Shown piece after piece: positions 32,044 to 37,789 of a stretch of 41,528 nucleotides of DNA. The stretch spans positions 1-41,528 of IMG/VR virus record IMGVR_UViG_3300020074_000042. One strand, written 5' to 3'. The position numbers and the translations under genes were made by a program. The notes under the pieces were generated by a model. That model searched no databases and had not been told where the DNA came from. It saw only the letters and a list, made by a program, of their open reading frames with translations. This DNA is from a virus. Numbering within the stretch: position 1 is the stretch's first letter; each line of letters opens with the position of its first letter.

Positions 32044-32315
32044 GATTCCTCCGCGTTGTCGAATATCGCCATGCGCTCCATGAGCCCGCATTCGGCGAGA
32101 TATGCCGTATAACTGGCTTCGAGAGCTTCGGTTGTGATCTCGGCGATGCGTATGGAGACGCGGGCGATGAGCGCCTCCCGGTGGTCTTCGATCATGCCGT
32201 TCGACCCCGGAAAATCATCCACAACCCGTCTGGCGAGCCGAATGGCCTTCGATCCCAGTTTTTCGACCGCCTTATCTAAGTCGCGGTCCCGGATCACGAT
32301 ATCGGTTTCGCTCAT
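32040..32315 (-). CDS. Small hypothetical protein
   Basis: 91 residues, MSETDIVIRDRDLDKAVEKLG, from ATG 32315 behind GGAGGGG. All-helical and acidic, with no cysteine motif; the one Cys is isolated (AECGLMER). ATGA overlaps on both sides. Function unknown. Confidence 0.67.
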   Translation of the reverse strand: MSETDIVIRDRDLDKAVEKLGSKAIRLARRVVDDFPGSNGMIEDHREALIARVSIRIAEITTEALEASYTAYLAECGLMERMAIFDNAEES

Positions 32316-32566
32316 GTCCCCTCCATGGAGCAGCTCTCGCAGAGGTAGCCGCCGACCACCTCATCCCAAGAGGCAGTTGAGGCAAATATCTCGCGGCCGC
32401 ATTTCAGGCACGAGAAGCGGCTGGGATCCTCGCCAACCGGCGGGTTCTCCAGCTTCCGGCGGATCTCCAGCAGCAGGTGATCCAGGTCGTAGCAGAGGAG
32501 CTGCGCTGGCGGTCGTGTCGTCGAGAGCAGGAAGTGATCGTCGACCCGCTCGATCAGTAGCATCAT
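32312..32566 (-). CDS. Small zinc-ribbon protein
   Basis: 84 residues from ATG 32566 (MMLLIERVDDHFLLSTT) behind GAGGAGG. The C-terminal FSCLKCGREI (~51-60) and LCESCSMEGT (~75-84) form a four-cysteine ribbon after an alpha/beta N-terminus. Unknown function. Confidence 0.7.
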   Translation of the reverse strand: MMLLIERVDDHFLLSTTRPPAQLLCYDLDHLLLEIRRKLENPPVGEDPSRFSCLKCGREIFASTASWDEVVGGYLCESCSMEGT

Positions 32567-32961
32567 GGTTCCTCCTCGATAATGGTCATTTCCGTGGGGG
32601 AAAAGCCGTTCGGATCGTCGGGATGGTCCTGGGATACCAGGGAGGCCTTCCGCGTTCGAAATCCAGCGCACAGGTTATCCTCCGGCGCGCGCGCGGGGCA
32701 TTCTGGAGGGAATGGTCCACGTGCTGATCGGGGTGGATGGAAGAATTCGGGTTTTTCTCCGTCAAGATTTGGTACAGGTTCCGCACGGGACATCCGCCAT
32801 GGCCATAGCCAGCACTCCTGGATTTCACAGCGCCGGACCTCGGCGGCGTTCCAGCCGCAGCACGAGAGGCAGTGATTCCGTACCGCATGGCGGATGGTCG
32901 GGACCTCACCCATTCGCCGGTAGCGGCGGGCGACCTGACGGAAGTTGACGTCTTTCTTCAT
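32563..32961 (-). CDS. CxxCC-type phage zinc-finger protein
   Basis: 132 residues from ATG 32961 (MKKDVNFRQVARRYRRMGE). 'IRHAVRNHCLSCCGWNAAEV' (~23-42) then 'RRCEIQECWLWPWRMS' (~43-58) is the pattern C-x2-CC-x~10-C-x4-C-x-[LW]-x-P-[WYF]-R found in many phages of high-GC hosts, function unknown. The rest is Pro-rich and disordered. A predicted promoter (TTGACA-16-CATCAT) lies just upstream, so this may be the first gene of a secondary transcript. Confidence 0.75.
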   Translation of the reverse strand: MKKDVNFRQVARRYRRMGEVPTIRHAVRNHCLSCCGWNAAEVRRCEIQECWLWPWRMSRAEPVPNLDGEKPEFFHPPRSARGPFPPECPARAPEDNLCAGFRTRKASLVSQDHPDDPNGFSPTEMTIIEEEP

Positions 32962-32989
32962 CCTGGTCTCCGATCCACACGACCCCGCG

Positions 32990-33017
32990 ATGATGTCAAG
33001 GGGAAGCCGGGTGTCAA
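32990..33017 (-). promoter_or_regulatory. Secondary leftward promoter with CCTTGA motifs
   Basis: TTGACA at 33017-33012, a 16-base spacer and CATCAT at 32995-32990 (4/6 to consensus). This is the same spacing as the main early promoter. A second TTGACA lies at 32999-32994. The words CCTTGA/TCAAGG occur at 32996-33001, 33014-33019 and 33059-33064. Confidence 0.5.
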
Positions 33018-33148
33018 GGAAATTCCCCCGACCCCGCTTCGCACGACCCCGCGTCACTCCTTGACGGTCCCTCGGGGCTGACGCCGGCCGGGTGGGGGAC
33101 CATCCCCCACCCATTCCCCTCGTGGCCGGCAGTCGAATTTTCAGTTTC
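33018..33148. other. Intergenic region with strong hairpin
   Basis: No gene is visible. 33090-33099 and 33103-33112 form a perfect 10-bp stem (GGGTGGGGGA) with a 3-base loop. No T run follows on either strand, so it is probably an RNA barrier or processing site upstream of the secondary promoter rather than a standard terminator. Confidence 0.6.
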
Positions 33149-33337
33149 CTACCGAGCGGCGCCTTTGTCCTCCGTGAATTCTGATTCGGCGTACACTTTC
33201 ACTCCTCGTCCCCGATATTCGCCGACACGGTTCTCCGCCCGTGCGCGCTCCTGCGCCTCACGGCGTGAATCGAAGACGAGACCGGGGAGGATTCGGTGAT
33301 AGGGTGGGATGCCCAGGACGTATTGCCGACGTTCCAT
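33149..33337 (-). CDS. Small basic hypothetical protein
   Basis: 62 residues, MERRQYVLGIPPYHRILPGL, from ATG 33337 behind GGAGG. 'VFDSRREAQERARAENRVGEYRG' (split) and 'VKVYAESEFTED' suggest a small alpha/beta fold similar to short DNA- or RNA-associated phage proteins. No firm family. It is the last gene before the hairpin region. Confidence 0.67.
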   Translation of the reverse strand: MERRQYVLGIPPYHRILPGLVFDSRREAQERARAENRVGEYRGRGVKVYAESEFTEDKGAAR

Positions 33338-33354
33338 TGCCTGTCCTCCGTTTC

Positions 33355-34002
33355 TCAAGCGTGCCCTGTTCTTGGCCACCATCGCCGGCAGTCGAAGCAT
33401 GATGCGACACGATGTCGCACGGCCGGACAATCGCGCGGATCCGCCGGCACCGCATCGATGTCGAACCTTTGTCCATGTGCGGGAAACACGATGTCAGCGC
33501 GTTCGTCTACCGGATCCCCGGGGCGCCGGACATACGCCACCTTCCATGTATAACCACGTGGAGCATGGGAGGATACGTCCATGGAGAAAACAAACCGCCC
33601 CGGGAACGCGGCGACCGCATCGGGATTCCGGGTATAGCCGTACCACGGAATCGTAAGCCTTGCTAGGGTTGGCCAGAGCTCGGGCGCCGCGTCCCCGCAC
33701 CCAAAGCACCTGAGCATGGGCAGGTTCCGCGCTTCCCGATTGATGCGCCCCGCGGCCCGCTCGGGATCCGATACCATCAGATCATACGCCGCGCGTTGTC
33801 GCGCCTCAGCCCACGGGAACGAGATGGGTCCCGCCCCCGCTTTTGCGTAGCAGTAGCGCCGGCACAGGGATGAGCACCATCGGCATGAGCGATGGCGGTC
33901 GACGTTCAGCGACCATCGGGTCTTGGGATTCTCCGCGAGAACCGGTCGATCGCCGGAGAAGCACCGATTGTAGGCGATATGTGCGGTTTCGGATGTTGAC
34001 AT
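33355..34002 (-). CDS. Gp88-type cysteine-rich protein
   Basis: 215 residues from ATG 34002 (MSTSETAHIAYNRCFSG) behind AGGAAAGGA. 'RSCRWCSSLCRRYCYAKAG' at ~38-56 matches the start of phage 'gene 88' proteins. 'NLPMLRCFGCGD', 'WYGYTRNPDAV' and 'FVFSMDVSS' follow in the family order, and the C-terminal 'DCPAVRHRVASCFDCRRWW' completes a second cysteine cluster. The pattern suggests a metal (Zn or Fe-S) centre; the activity is unknown. The preceding intergenic region holds competing hairpins, suggesting regulated expression. Confidence 0.78.
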   Translation of the reverse strand: MSTSETAHIAYNRCFSGDRPVLAENPKTRWSLNVDRHRSCRWCSSLCRRYCYAKAGAGPISFPWAEARQRAAYDLMVSDPERAAGRINREARNLPMLRCFGCGDAAPELWPTLARLTIPWYGYTRNPDAVAAFPGRFVFSMDVSSHAPRGYTWKVAYVRRPGDPVDERADIVFPAHGQRFDIDAVPADPRDCPAVRHRVASCFDCRRWWPRTGHA

Positions 34003-34025
34003 GGACCATCCTTTCCTATTCCGTA

Positions 34026-34094
34026 GGTCTCCGAGACCCCTTGCTTCGCCCTCCCGGATCGGAGAGCGGGGCAAGGGGTCCCCGAAGGGACCCC
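34026..34094 (-). promoter_or_regulatory. Competing hairpins in the leader of the Gp88-like gene
   Basis: Three stems share bases: GGTCT/AGACC at 34026-34030/34034-34038; GACCCCTTGC/GCAAGGGGTC at 34035-34044/34071-34080; and GGGGTCCC/GGGACCCC at 34075-34082/34087-34094, with a four-base loop (TTCG on the transcript). Forming the second disrupts both others. This layout suits attenuation or a translational switch. Confidence 0.55.
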
Positions 34095-34098
34095 CGGA

Positions 34099-34860
34099 TC
34101 ATTCCGCATAGACACCATGATCGATCATCGCTTTGGACAGCCTCGCGATGGGTTCCACGGCATCGCCAGTCGGGGTCTCGCCAGTCCAGTCGAAGAGCTG
34201 CCCGAAGCGAGCGATAGCGATCCGCGCAGCATCCAGCGTGGGTGGGCTGTAGCCGACTCGGAGACCACTTCCGATGTGGGTAATGATCCAACGGCTTTCG
34301 CCGTTGAGATGATGGGCGCACAGACCCGGAACGGAATCCCATATCCAGGCCGGCACATCGATGATCTCATGGGTGCGAGTCTTCGTGTGCCAGACCTTGA
34401 GGCGGAGGGTAATCTTCTTCCGCTTCATCCCGGCGGTCTCGGAATCGAGGCGGGTTTTCCGTTCGTGGTATTCCGCCTCCTCGCGGGCGTGGACCTCCCG
34501 TTCTTCTTTCGCTCGCTCCGCCGCTTCCGCCGCGCGCCGGGATCGGTATTCCGCGACCAAGGCGGGGAGGTCGGATGTGTAGCCGACAGCAGAATGCGGA
34601 AGCTCGCCTTCCTCGGGTAGCATCCGCGATGCTGTGTCGAGGAGACCATCCATACCCTGCTTGTCGAGATGCGTCTCCTCTAGCTTGAGTGTGGTCCAGT
34701 TGAGATGGACACGCACGTAGACATGGGGTCCCTGGAACCATTCACAATGGTAGGCTAGAGCGGGGTACTTCCCTTCCGCTTCGCGCAGCATGTAGTTGAG
34801 GCGCTGTGCGACACGCAGCATGGGACTTGTGGATCGATCGGCTTCGTTGATGAGGTGCAT
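34099..34860 (-). CDS. Hypothetical coiled-coil protein
   Basis: 253 residues from ATG 34860 behind GGGAGGA. N-terminal alpha/beta part (1-95, with 'CEWFQGPHVYVRVHLNW' at ~39-55), central charged coiled coil (~100-145, AEAAERAKEEREVHAREEAEY split) and C-terminal domain (~150-253) with 'DVPAWIWDSVPG' and 'DAARIAIARFGQLFDW'. No catalytic motif is recognised. It lies between two hairpin-rich leaders and seems to be its own regulatory unit. Confidence 0.72.
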   Translation of the reverse strand: MHLINEADRSTSPMLRVAQRLNYMLREAEGKYPALAYHCEWFQGPHVYVRVHLNWTTLKLEETHLDKQGMDGLLDTASRMLPEEGELPHSAVGYTSDLPALVAEYRSRRAAEAAERAKEEREVHAREEAEYHERKTRLDSETAGMKRKKITLRLKVWHTKTRTHEIIDVPAWIWDSVPGLCAHHLNGESRWIITHIGSGLRVGYSPPTLDAARIAIARFGQLFDWTGETPTGDAVEPIARLSKAMIDHGVYAE

Positions 34861-34861
34861 G

Positions 34862-34979
34862 AAATCCTCCCGGGCTTGCGCCCCCTAGCAACCGCCGGGC
34901 TTCAGCCCGGGCTTCCTGAGACGGCGCACAAGGCGCCGTTTCGCCTGGGAGCCGCCCAGGCTCGTTCGGCCAGGAAAGG
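34862..34979 (-). promoter_or_regulatory. Leader with three tandem 7-bp hairpins
   Basis: Perfect 7-bp stems lie at 34895-34901/34904-34910, 34921-34927/34933-34939 and 34943-34949/34955-34961, about 22-26 bases apart, between two leftward genes. No T run follows. The even array could bind a protein or form a structured RNA. Confidence 0.55.
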
Positions 34980-35204
34980 CTATTCGGAACCCAGTATGTT
35001 GCGTTGAGCCCATGCCCGGGCTTGCTCTTCCGTAGGCTCTGAATGAATCCAGTATGGTGTCTCGGCATCGCTCGTCGAAATACACACACACCATCGACGT
35101 GCGCCTTTGCCCTCACCGTCCGGTTGGGTGTCCAGGCAGACCGTACATATCGCCGACCGACGAATCCACAGACGATTGCTGTCCGCAGGAATCCAGGTTT
35201 TCAT
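34980..35204 (-). CDS. Small Cys-containing hypothetical protein
   Basis: 74 residues, MKTWIPADSNRLWIRRSAIC, from ATG 35204 with AGGAAAGGA upstream; a GTG at 35210 would add two residues. It has CTVC (~20-23) and RWCVCIS (~36-42) pairs and 'TEEQARAWAQRNIL' near the end. It resembles short hypothetical proteins of phages; a zinc site is possible. Confidence 0.68.
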   Translation of the reverse strand: MKTWIPADSNRLWIRRSAICTVCLDTQPDGEGKGARRWCVCISTSDAETPYWIHSEPTEEQARAWAQRNILGSE

Positions 35205-35211
35205 CGTCACA

Positions 35212-35404
35212 TCCTTTCCTGTTCCAGGGTCCTTCGGGACCCTTCGTTTCGCACGTCCCCGCTACGCCGATCGTGATTCCGGGCGCCCGGCCGGCCCGCC
35301 CGGGCTCTTTGCCCCCGGCCGGCACCTAACCGGGGCCCGCACCGGGACTTACCGGGCGCCGACCGTCCAGGCCTTTCCGGCCGGGTCCCGTAGGACGCGA
35401 TCGG
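35212..35404. other. GC-rich intergenic region with UUCG hairpin
   Basis: No gene is visible. 35226-35232 (AGGGTCC), TTCG, and 35237-35243 form a perfect 7-bp stem with a stable tetraloop on the plus strand. GGGCGCCC lies near 35280, and ACCGGG repeats at 35329, 35341 and 35351. It may act as a termination or processing point between two leftward genes. Confidence 0.5.
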
Positions 35405-35611
35405 CTACCATCCCTTGGCGAGGATGTCAGCTAGTTCATCCCGTGCGTCGAGCCGCTCGAGGACGATCCGAAGCTCTCCGGAATATCCGATGGGTTCCGA
35501 GTACCGGACGGCCGGAAGCAGTCGAACCCACGCCGCCCACATCGGGATGCTCTCGGGGTCCATATCCGGAGCGTCCGAGACCAACCAGCTCCACGCATCA
35601 GACAGGTCCAT
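35405..35611 (-). CDS. Small acidic hypothetical protein
   Basis: 68 residues, MDLSDAWSWLVSDAPDMDPE, from ATG 35611 behind AAGGAAGGTGACG. Acidic, Trp/Leu-rich, helical; the end 'ERLDARDELADILAKGW' is an amphipathic helix. Early acidic proteins often inhibit or mimic nucleic-acid binders, but this is only a possibility. Confidence 0.66.
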   Translation of the reverse strand: MDLSDAWSWLVSDAPDMDPESIPMWAAWVRLLPAVRYSEPIGYSGELRIVLERLDARDELADILAKGW

Positions 35612-35634
35612 ACGTCACCTTCCTTTCAGTCAGG

Positions 35635-35832
35635 TTAGCGCAGGTCGGCGGCGGTCCAGCAGTCGCCGGGCGCCGCGCGACGATCCAGGAGCGCCGCCAC
35701 GAGATCTCGACATGGGATTTGACCATGTGCAGTCCGGAGGATGGGCGTCCCATCATAGGGATGGGCACCCACGTGCTGCGGGTCGGGGTTCTCACTCAGA
35801 AGCCCCGCGGTCCAGTAGGTATACAGGTCCAT
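35635..35832 (-). CDS. Small hypothetical protein
   Basis: 65 residues, MDLYTYWTAGLLSENPDPQH, from ATG 35832 behind GGGAGGA. No motif except two isolated Cys. 'GAHPYDGTPILRTAHGQIPCRDLVAALLD' (split) has a compact look. The overlapping frame from 35795 lacks a ribosome site and is rejected. Confidence 0.64.
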   Translation of the reverse strand: MDLYTYWTAGLLSENPDPQHVGAHPYDGTPILRTAHGQIPCRDLVAALLDRRAAPGDCWTAADLR

Positions 35833-35843
35833 CCGATCCTCCC

Positions 35844-36023
35844 TCAGGCCTTACGCCCACGCCCGATCGGCCGTAGGTTCTCACGGCCGAGCCACTGCCG
35901 CTTCGACTTGTGCGCCGCATCCCACGACCTTTGGTCGGCCGGACTCCCGCCATGGAGCGGGTAGGGACATTCCACATGGTGAATGTGTCCGGCCGGAACC
36001 CCACATTGACACGTCCGATCCAT
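35844..36023 (-). CDS. First early gene: 59-residue Cys/His protein
   Basis: MDRTCQCGVPAGHIHHVECP starts at ATG 36023 with AGGAACGTGACCT upstream. C5, C7, H13, H15, H16 and C19 could bind zinc. The basic second half (HKSKRQWLGRENLRPIGRGRK, split) suits nucleic-acid binding. It may be a minimal treble-clef or HNH-like fragment, but no catalytic pair is clear. It lies directly behind the main early promoter and would be the first protein made. Confidence 0.66.
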   Translation of the reverse strand: MDRTCQCGVPAGHIHHVECPYPLHGGSPADQRSWDAAHKSKRQWLGRENLRPIGRGRKA

Positions 36024-36057
36024 AGGTCACGTTCCTTTCCTTTCCTTGACTCCCTCC

Positions 36058-36085
36058 ATCCTACACCTTGAAAACAAGGTGTCAA
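36058..36085 (-). promoter_or_regulatory. Main leftward early promoter
   Basis: Minus strand TTGACA (36085-36080), a 16-bp spacer and TAGGAT (36063-36058), with an A/T-rich upstream stretch (GAATTTTTTTC) like an UP element. The first gene starts about 35 bases downstream of the -10 box. Confidence 0.75.
36063..36082. promoter_or_regulatory. Operator-like inverted repeat inside the early promoter
   Basis: ACACCTTG-AAAA-CAAGGTGT, a perfect 8-bp inverted repeat between -35 and -10, would block RNA polymerase if bound. A second repeat, CAAGAA-AAAAA-TTCTTG, lies at 36083-36099 over the -35 edge. CCTTGA words lie at 36044, 36066 and 36105. Confidence 0.65.
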
Positions 36086-36157
36086 GAAAAAAATTCTTGG
36101 GATTCCTTGATGCCGTCCGAAGGGAACCTTAGAGGAGGGGGGTAGCAGGTAGGTAAG

Positions 36158-36189
36158 GCAGGGTAGAGCACGGCATAGCAGGGTAGAGC
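36158..36189. repeat. 12-bp direct repeats in the divergent region
   Basis: GCAGGGTAGAGC occurs at 36158-36169 and 36178-36189 (20-bp period), preceded by a degenerate GCAGGTAGG near 36145. It could be a binding array for a regulator or small terminase. Confidence 0.7.
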
Positions 36190-36218
36190 CTAGTGCTAGA
36201 CGCAACTCGGTCCTCCCA

Positions 36219-36480
36219 GGTCCCAGGCCGGCCCCTTCCACAGCCTCAATCCCCGGGCCCGGTCCCAGGCCGGCCCGCAGACTCGCACCGGGCACCCGCT
36301 CGCGGACGCCCAGGGGGGGGTCGGATCCGCCAAGGGGCTGCCAGCCGGCCCCCAGCCGGCCCCCAGCCGGCCCCCGGCCCCCCCCCGGGCCCGGTCCCAG
36401 GCCGGCCCCTCCCCCCCGCCCCCGCCCCCGGGCCGCCGAGGGTCCTCAGAGGCTCCCCCGGGGGGGCCCCCAGGGCCCTC
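36219..36480. repeat. Extremely C-rich repeat tract, G-quadruplex-prone
   Basis: Non-coding. A 26-bp sequence beginning CCCCGGGCCCGG is repeated at 36251-36276 and 36383-36408; its last 16 bases also occur at 36219-36234. Between them CCAGCCGGCCC is tandem three times (36341-36373). Many runs of three or more C's give G runs on the other strand. Open frames across it are low-complexity and unsupported. Confidence 0.8.
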
Positions 36481-36499
36481 CGGGCCGCTCATCCCATGG

Positions 36500-36621
36500 A
36501 GTCCCATCCTCCTAGCCCGGCCCTTTTGCTAGTCCCAGCTCTTTCCCGGCTTTTCGCCATCGTCCGGAATTTACTTGCGTTTGGTTCACGATCTGGATAC
36601 GGGCATTCGGTAGGAGGTGGC
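36500..36621 (+). promoter_or_regulatory. Probable rightward promoter region (weak)
   Basis: This segment is markedly less GC-rich than the tract before it and precedes the first rightward gene. TTTACT at 36570-36575 with TGGATA near 36594 is a poor sigma70-like match. A phage-modified or other sigma factor could be used. Position is the main support. Confidence 0.3.
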
Positions 36622-36951
36622 ATGAAGCGACTGGCTTTGGTTCTACTGGCTGGCGTGGTGGTGGGATGCACGGCTGCGCGTGAGGACGTGAAGCGGGCCG
36701 AGGGCGTGAAGTTTGAGTTATTTGATGGCATGGCGATGACGTTTCGTGGAGTCGTGGAGAAGATACGGGCGGAGGGGGCAGAGGCGGAGGGAGCGAAGGA
36801 GAGATTGCTGGGTGAGATTGATGAGCGGAGGGCTGAGTACAGGGCCTTGCATGCGCTGGTAGCGAGGTGGCTGGAGTTGGATGATCCGCTGGCGAGGGTG
36901 GATGGGCTGGTGGAGCAGGGGTTGAAGATACTGGAGGCGGCACGTGAGTGA
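36622..36951 (+). CDS. Predicted lipoprotein
   Basis: 109 residues from ATG 36622 behind AGGAGG. MKRLALVLLAGVVVGC is a lipoprotein signal peptide with lipobox VVGC (Cys16). The mature part is a charged helix (ERLLGEIDERRAEYRALHAL) able to form a coiled coil. Being first in the arm and close to a holin-like gene, it may be an outer-membrane spanin-type (Rz1-like) or superinfection-exclusion lipoprotein. Rz1 proteins are usually shorter and Pro-rich, so this stays open. An upstream in-frame extension to 36193 is rejected as low-complexity. Confidence 0.72.
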   Translation: MKRLALVLLAGVVVGCTAAREDVKRAEGVKFELFDGMAMTFRGVVEKIRAEGAEAEGAKERLLGEIDERRAEYRALHALVARWLELDDPLARVDGLVEQGLKILEAARE

Positions 36952-37201
36952 TTTAGAGGAAGCCGCTCACGAGTTCTTGAAGCATGTTGAGGGCGCTGGG
37001 TTTGACTGGTCTGTGGTCGAGACGTTGCCGCTTGAGCGGATGATCAAGGAGCTGCCGGCGGATGACGTTTGGCTGCTGGTGGAAGAGTTGAAGGACGCGG
37101 TGGCGGAGGATGAAGCGACGAGGGCGGCCGCGAGTGCGATCCTGGTGGTGTTGACGAGATTGGCGGCGGCGGGTCTGAAGGTGATGGTGACGCTCGCATG
37201 A
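36944..37201 (+). CDS. Small acidic hypothetical protein
   Basis: 85 residues from GTG 36944, overlapping the lipoprotein end by eight bases. Acidic helices (MSDLEEAAHEFLKHVEGAG) end in a hydrophobic tail 'AAASAILVVLTRLAAAGLKVMVTLA' (split, ~60-85) that could be a membrane anchor. With its neighbours it may form a lysis or membrane cluster. Stop overlaps the next ATG. Confidence 0.68.
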   Translation: MSDLEEAAHEFLKHVEGAGFDWSVVETLPLERMIKELPADDVWLLVEELKDAVAEDEATRAAASAILVVLTRLAAAGLKVMVTLA

Positions 37202-37377
37202 AGCGCAAGCCCTATCAGAAGCCGGTATGGTGGCTGACGGCGATCTCGGCCGTGCTGGGGCTTGTCATCGCATCGGGTGTGCTGCCGGAAGGTTCGACAT
37301 GGGAGAATCTGGTGGGTGCTCTGGTGAGCGCGCTATCGGGTGCACAGTTGAGGGTGGGCGGTGGAAGCGCACGCTGA
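37198..37377 (+). CDS. 59-residue holin-like membrane protein
   Basis: MKRKPYQKPVWWLTAISAVL starts at ATG 37198 in an ATGA overlap. A basic N-terminus is followed by a membrane helix (~10-29) and a second weakly hydrophobic helix (ENLVGALVSALSG, ~37-49). Size, charge and two-helix plan fit small class II holins. Its end overlaps the terminase small subunit gene by 17 bases. The absence of an adjacent endolysin is unusual. Confidence 0.6.
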   Translation: MKRKPYQKPVWWLTAISAVLGLVIASGVLPEGSTWENLVGALVSALSGAQLRVGGGSAR

Positions 37378-37789
37378 GGAACTGCGGTTTCTGACCGCCC
37401 TGATTCCCGAGGCGAGGCCACTGCGGGAGGCGCTCGAACGATCGGGTCTTTCCAAGGAGACGTTTCTCGGGCTCCTCGATGACGAGGAATTCCAGAAGCT
37501 GGCGGCAAGGAAGGTCGAGGGGTATGTCAGGTTCCTCTACCTGACGATCGTCGCACGGATCTGCCAGGAACTGGCGAAGGATCCGATGCGTGCGACGACG
37601 GCGATGCTGAGGCTGATTGCGGAACGGTTCGATCCCAAGTTCAAGCCGACGACCCAGCATGTCCATACCCTGCAGTTGCCCGACTTCCGGGGGATGTCGC
37701 GCGACGAGCTCTTGAGGTTGCGTTCGGAGCTTGCGCTGCCGAAGCCCAAGCCGCTGGAGGTCCGCCATGACGACCGTCGCGTCGGATAA
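37361..37789 (+). CDS. Terminase small subunit
   Basis: 142 residues from GTG 37361. 'REALERSGLSKETFLGLLDD' (~22-41) is a helix-turn-helix-like DNA-binding part, followed by helices (~45-100) and a C-terminal 'GMSRDELLRLRSELALP' that may contact the large subunit. Immediately upstream of, and overlapping, the large terminase gene by 23 bases. Small terminases recognise the packaging site; the repeat-rich region at 36.1-36.5 kb is the nearest candidate. Confidence 0.75.
   Translation: MEAHAEELRFLTALIPEARPLREALERSGLSKETFLGLLDDEEFQKLAARKVEGYVRFLYLTIVARICQELAKDPMRATTAMLRLIAERFDPKFKPTTQHVHTLQLPDFRGMSRDELLRLRSELALPKPKPLEVRHDDRRVG

Noticed and set aside
36193-36621. N-terminal extension of the lipoprotein gene through the C-rich tract
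   Set aside because: The extension is Pro/Gly/Arg low-complexity; the ATG at 36622 has AGGAGG and begins a proper signal peptide.
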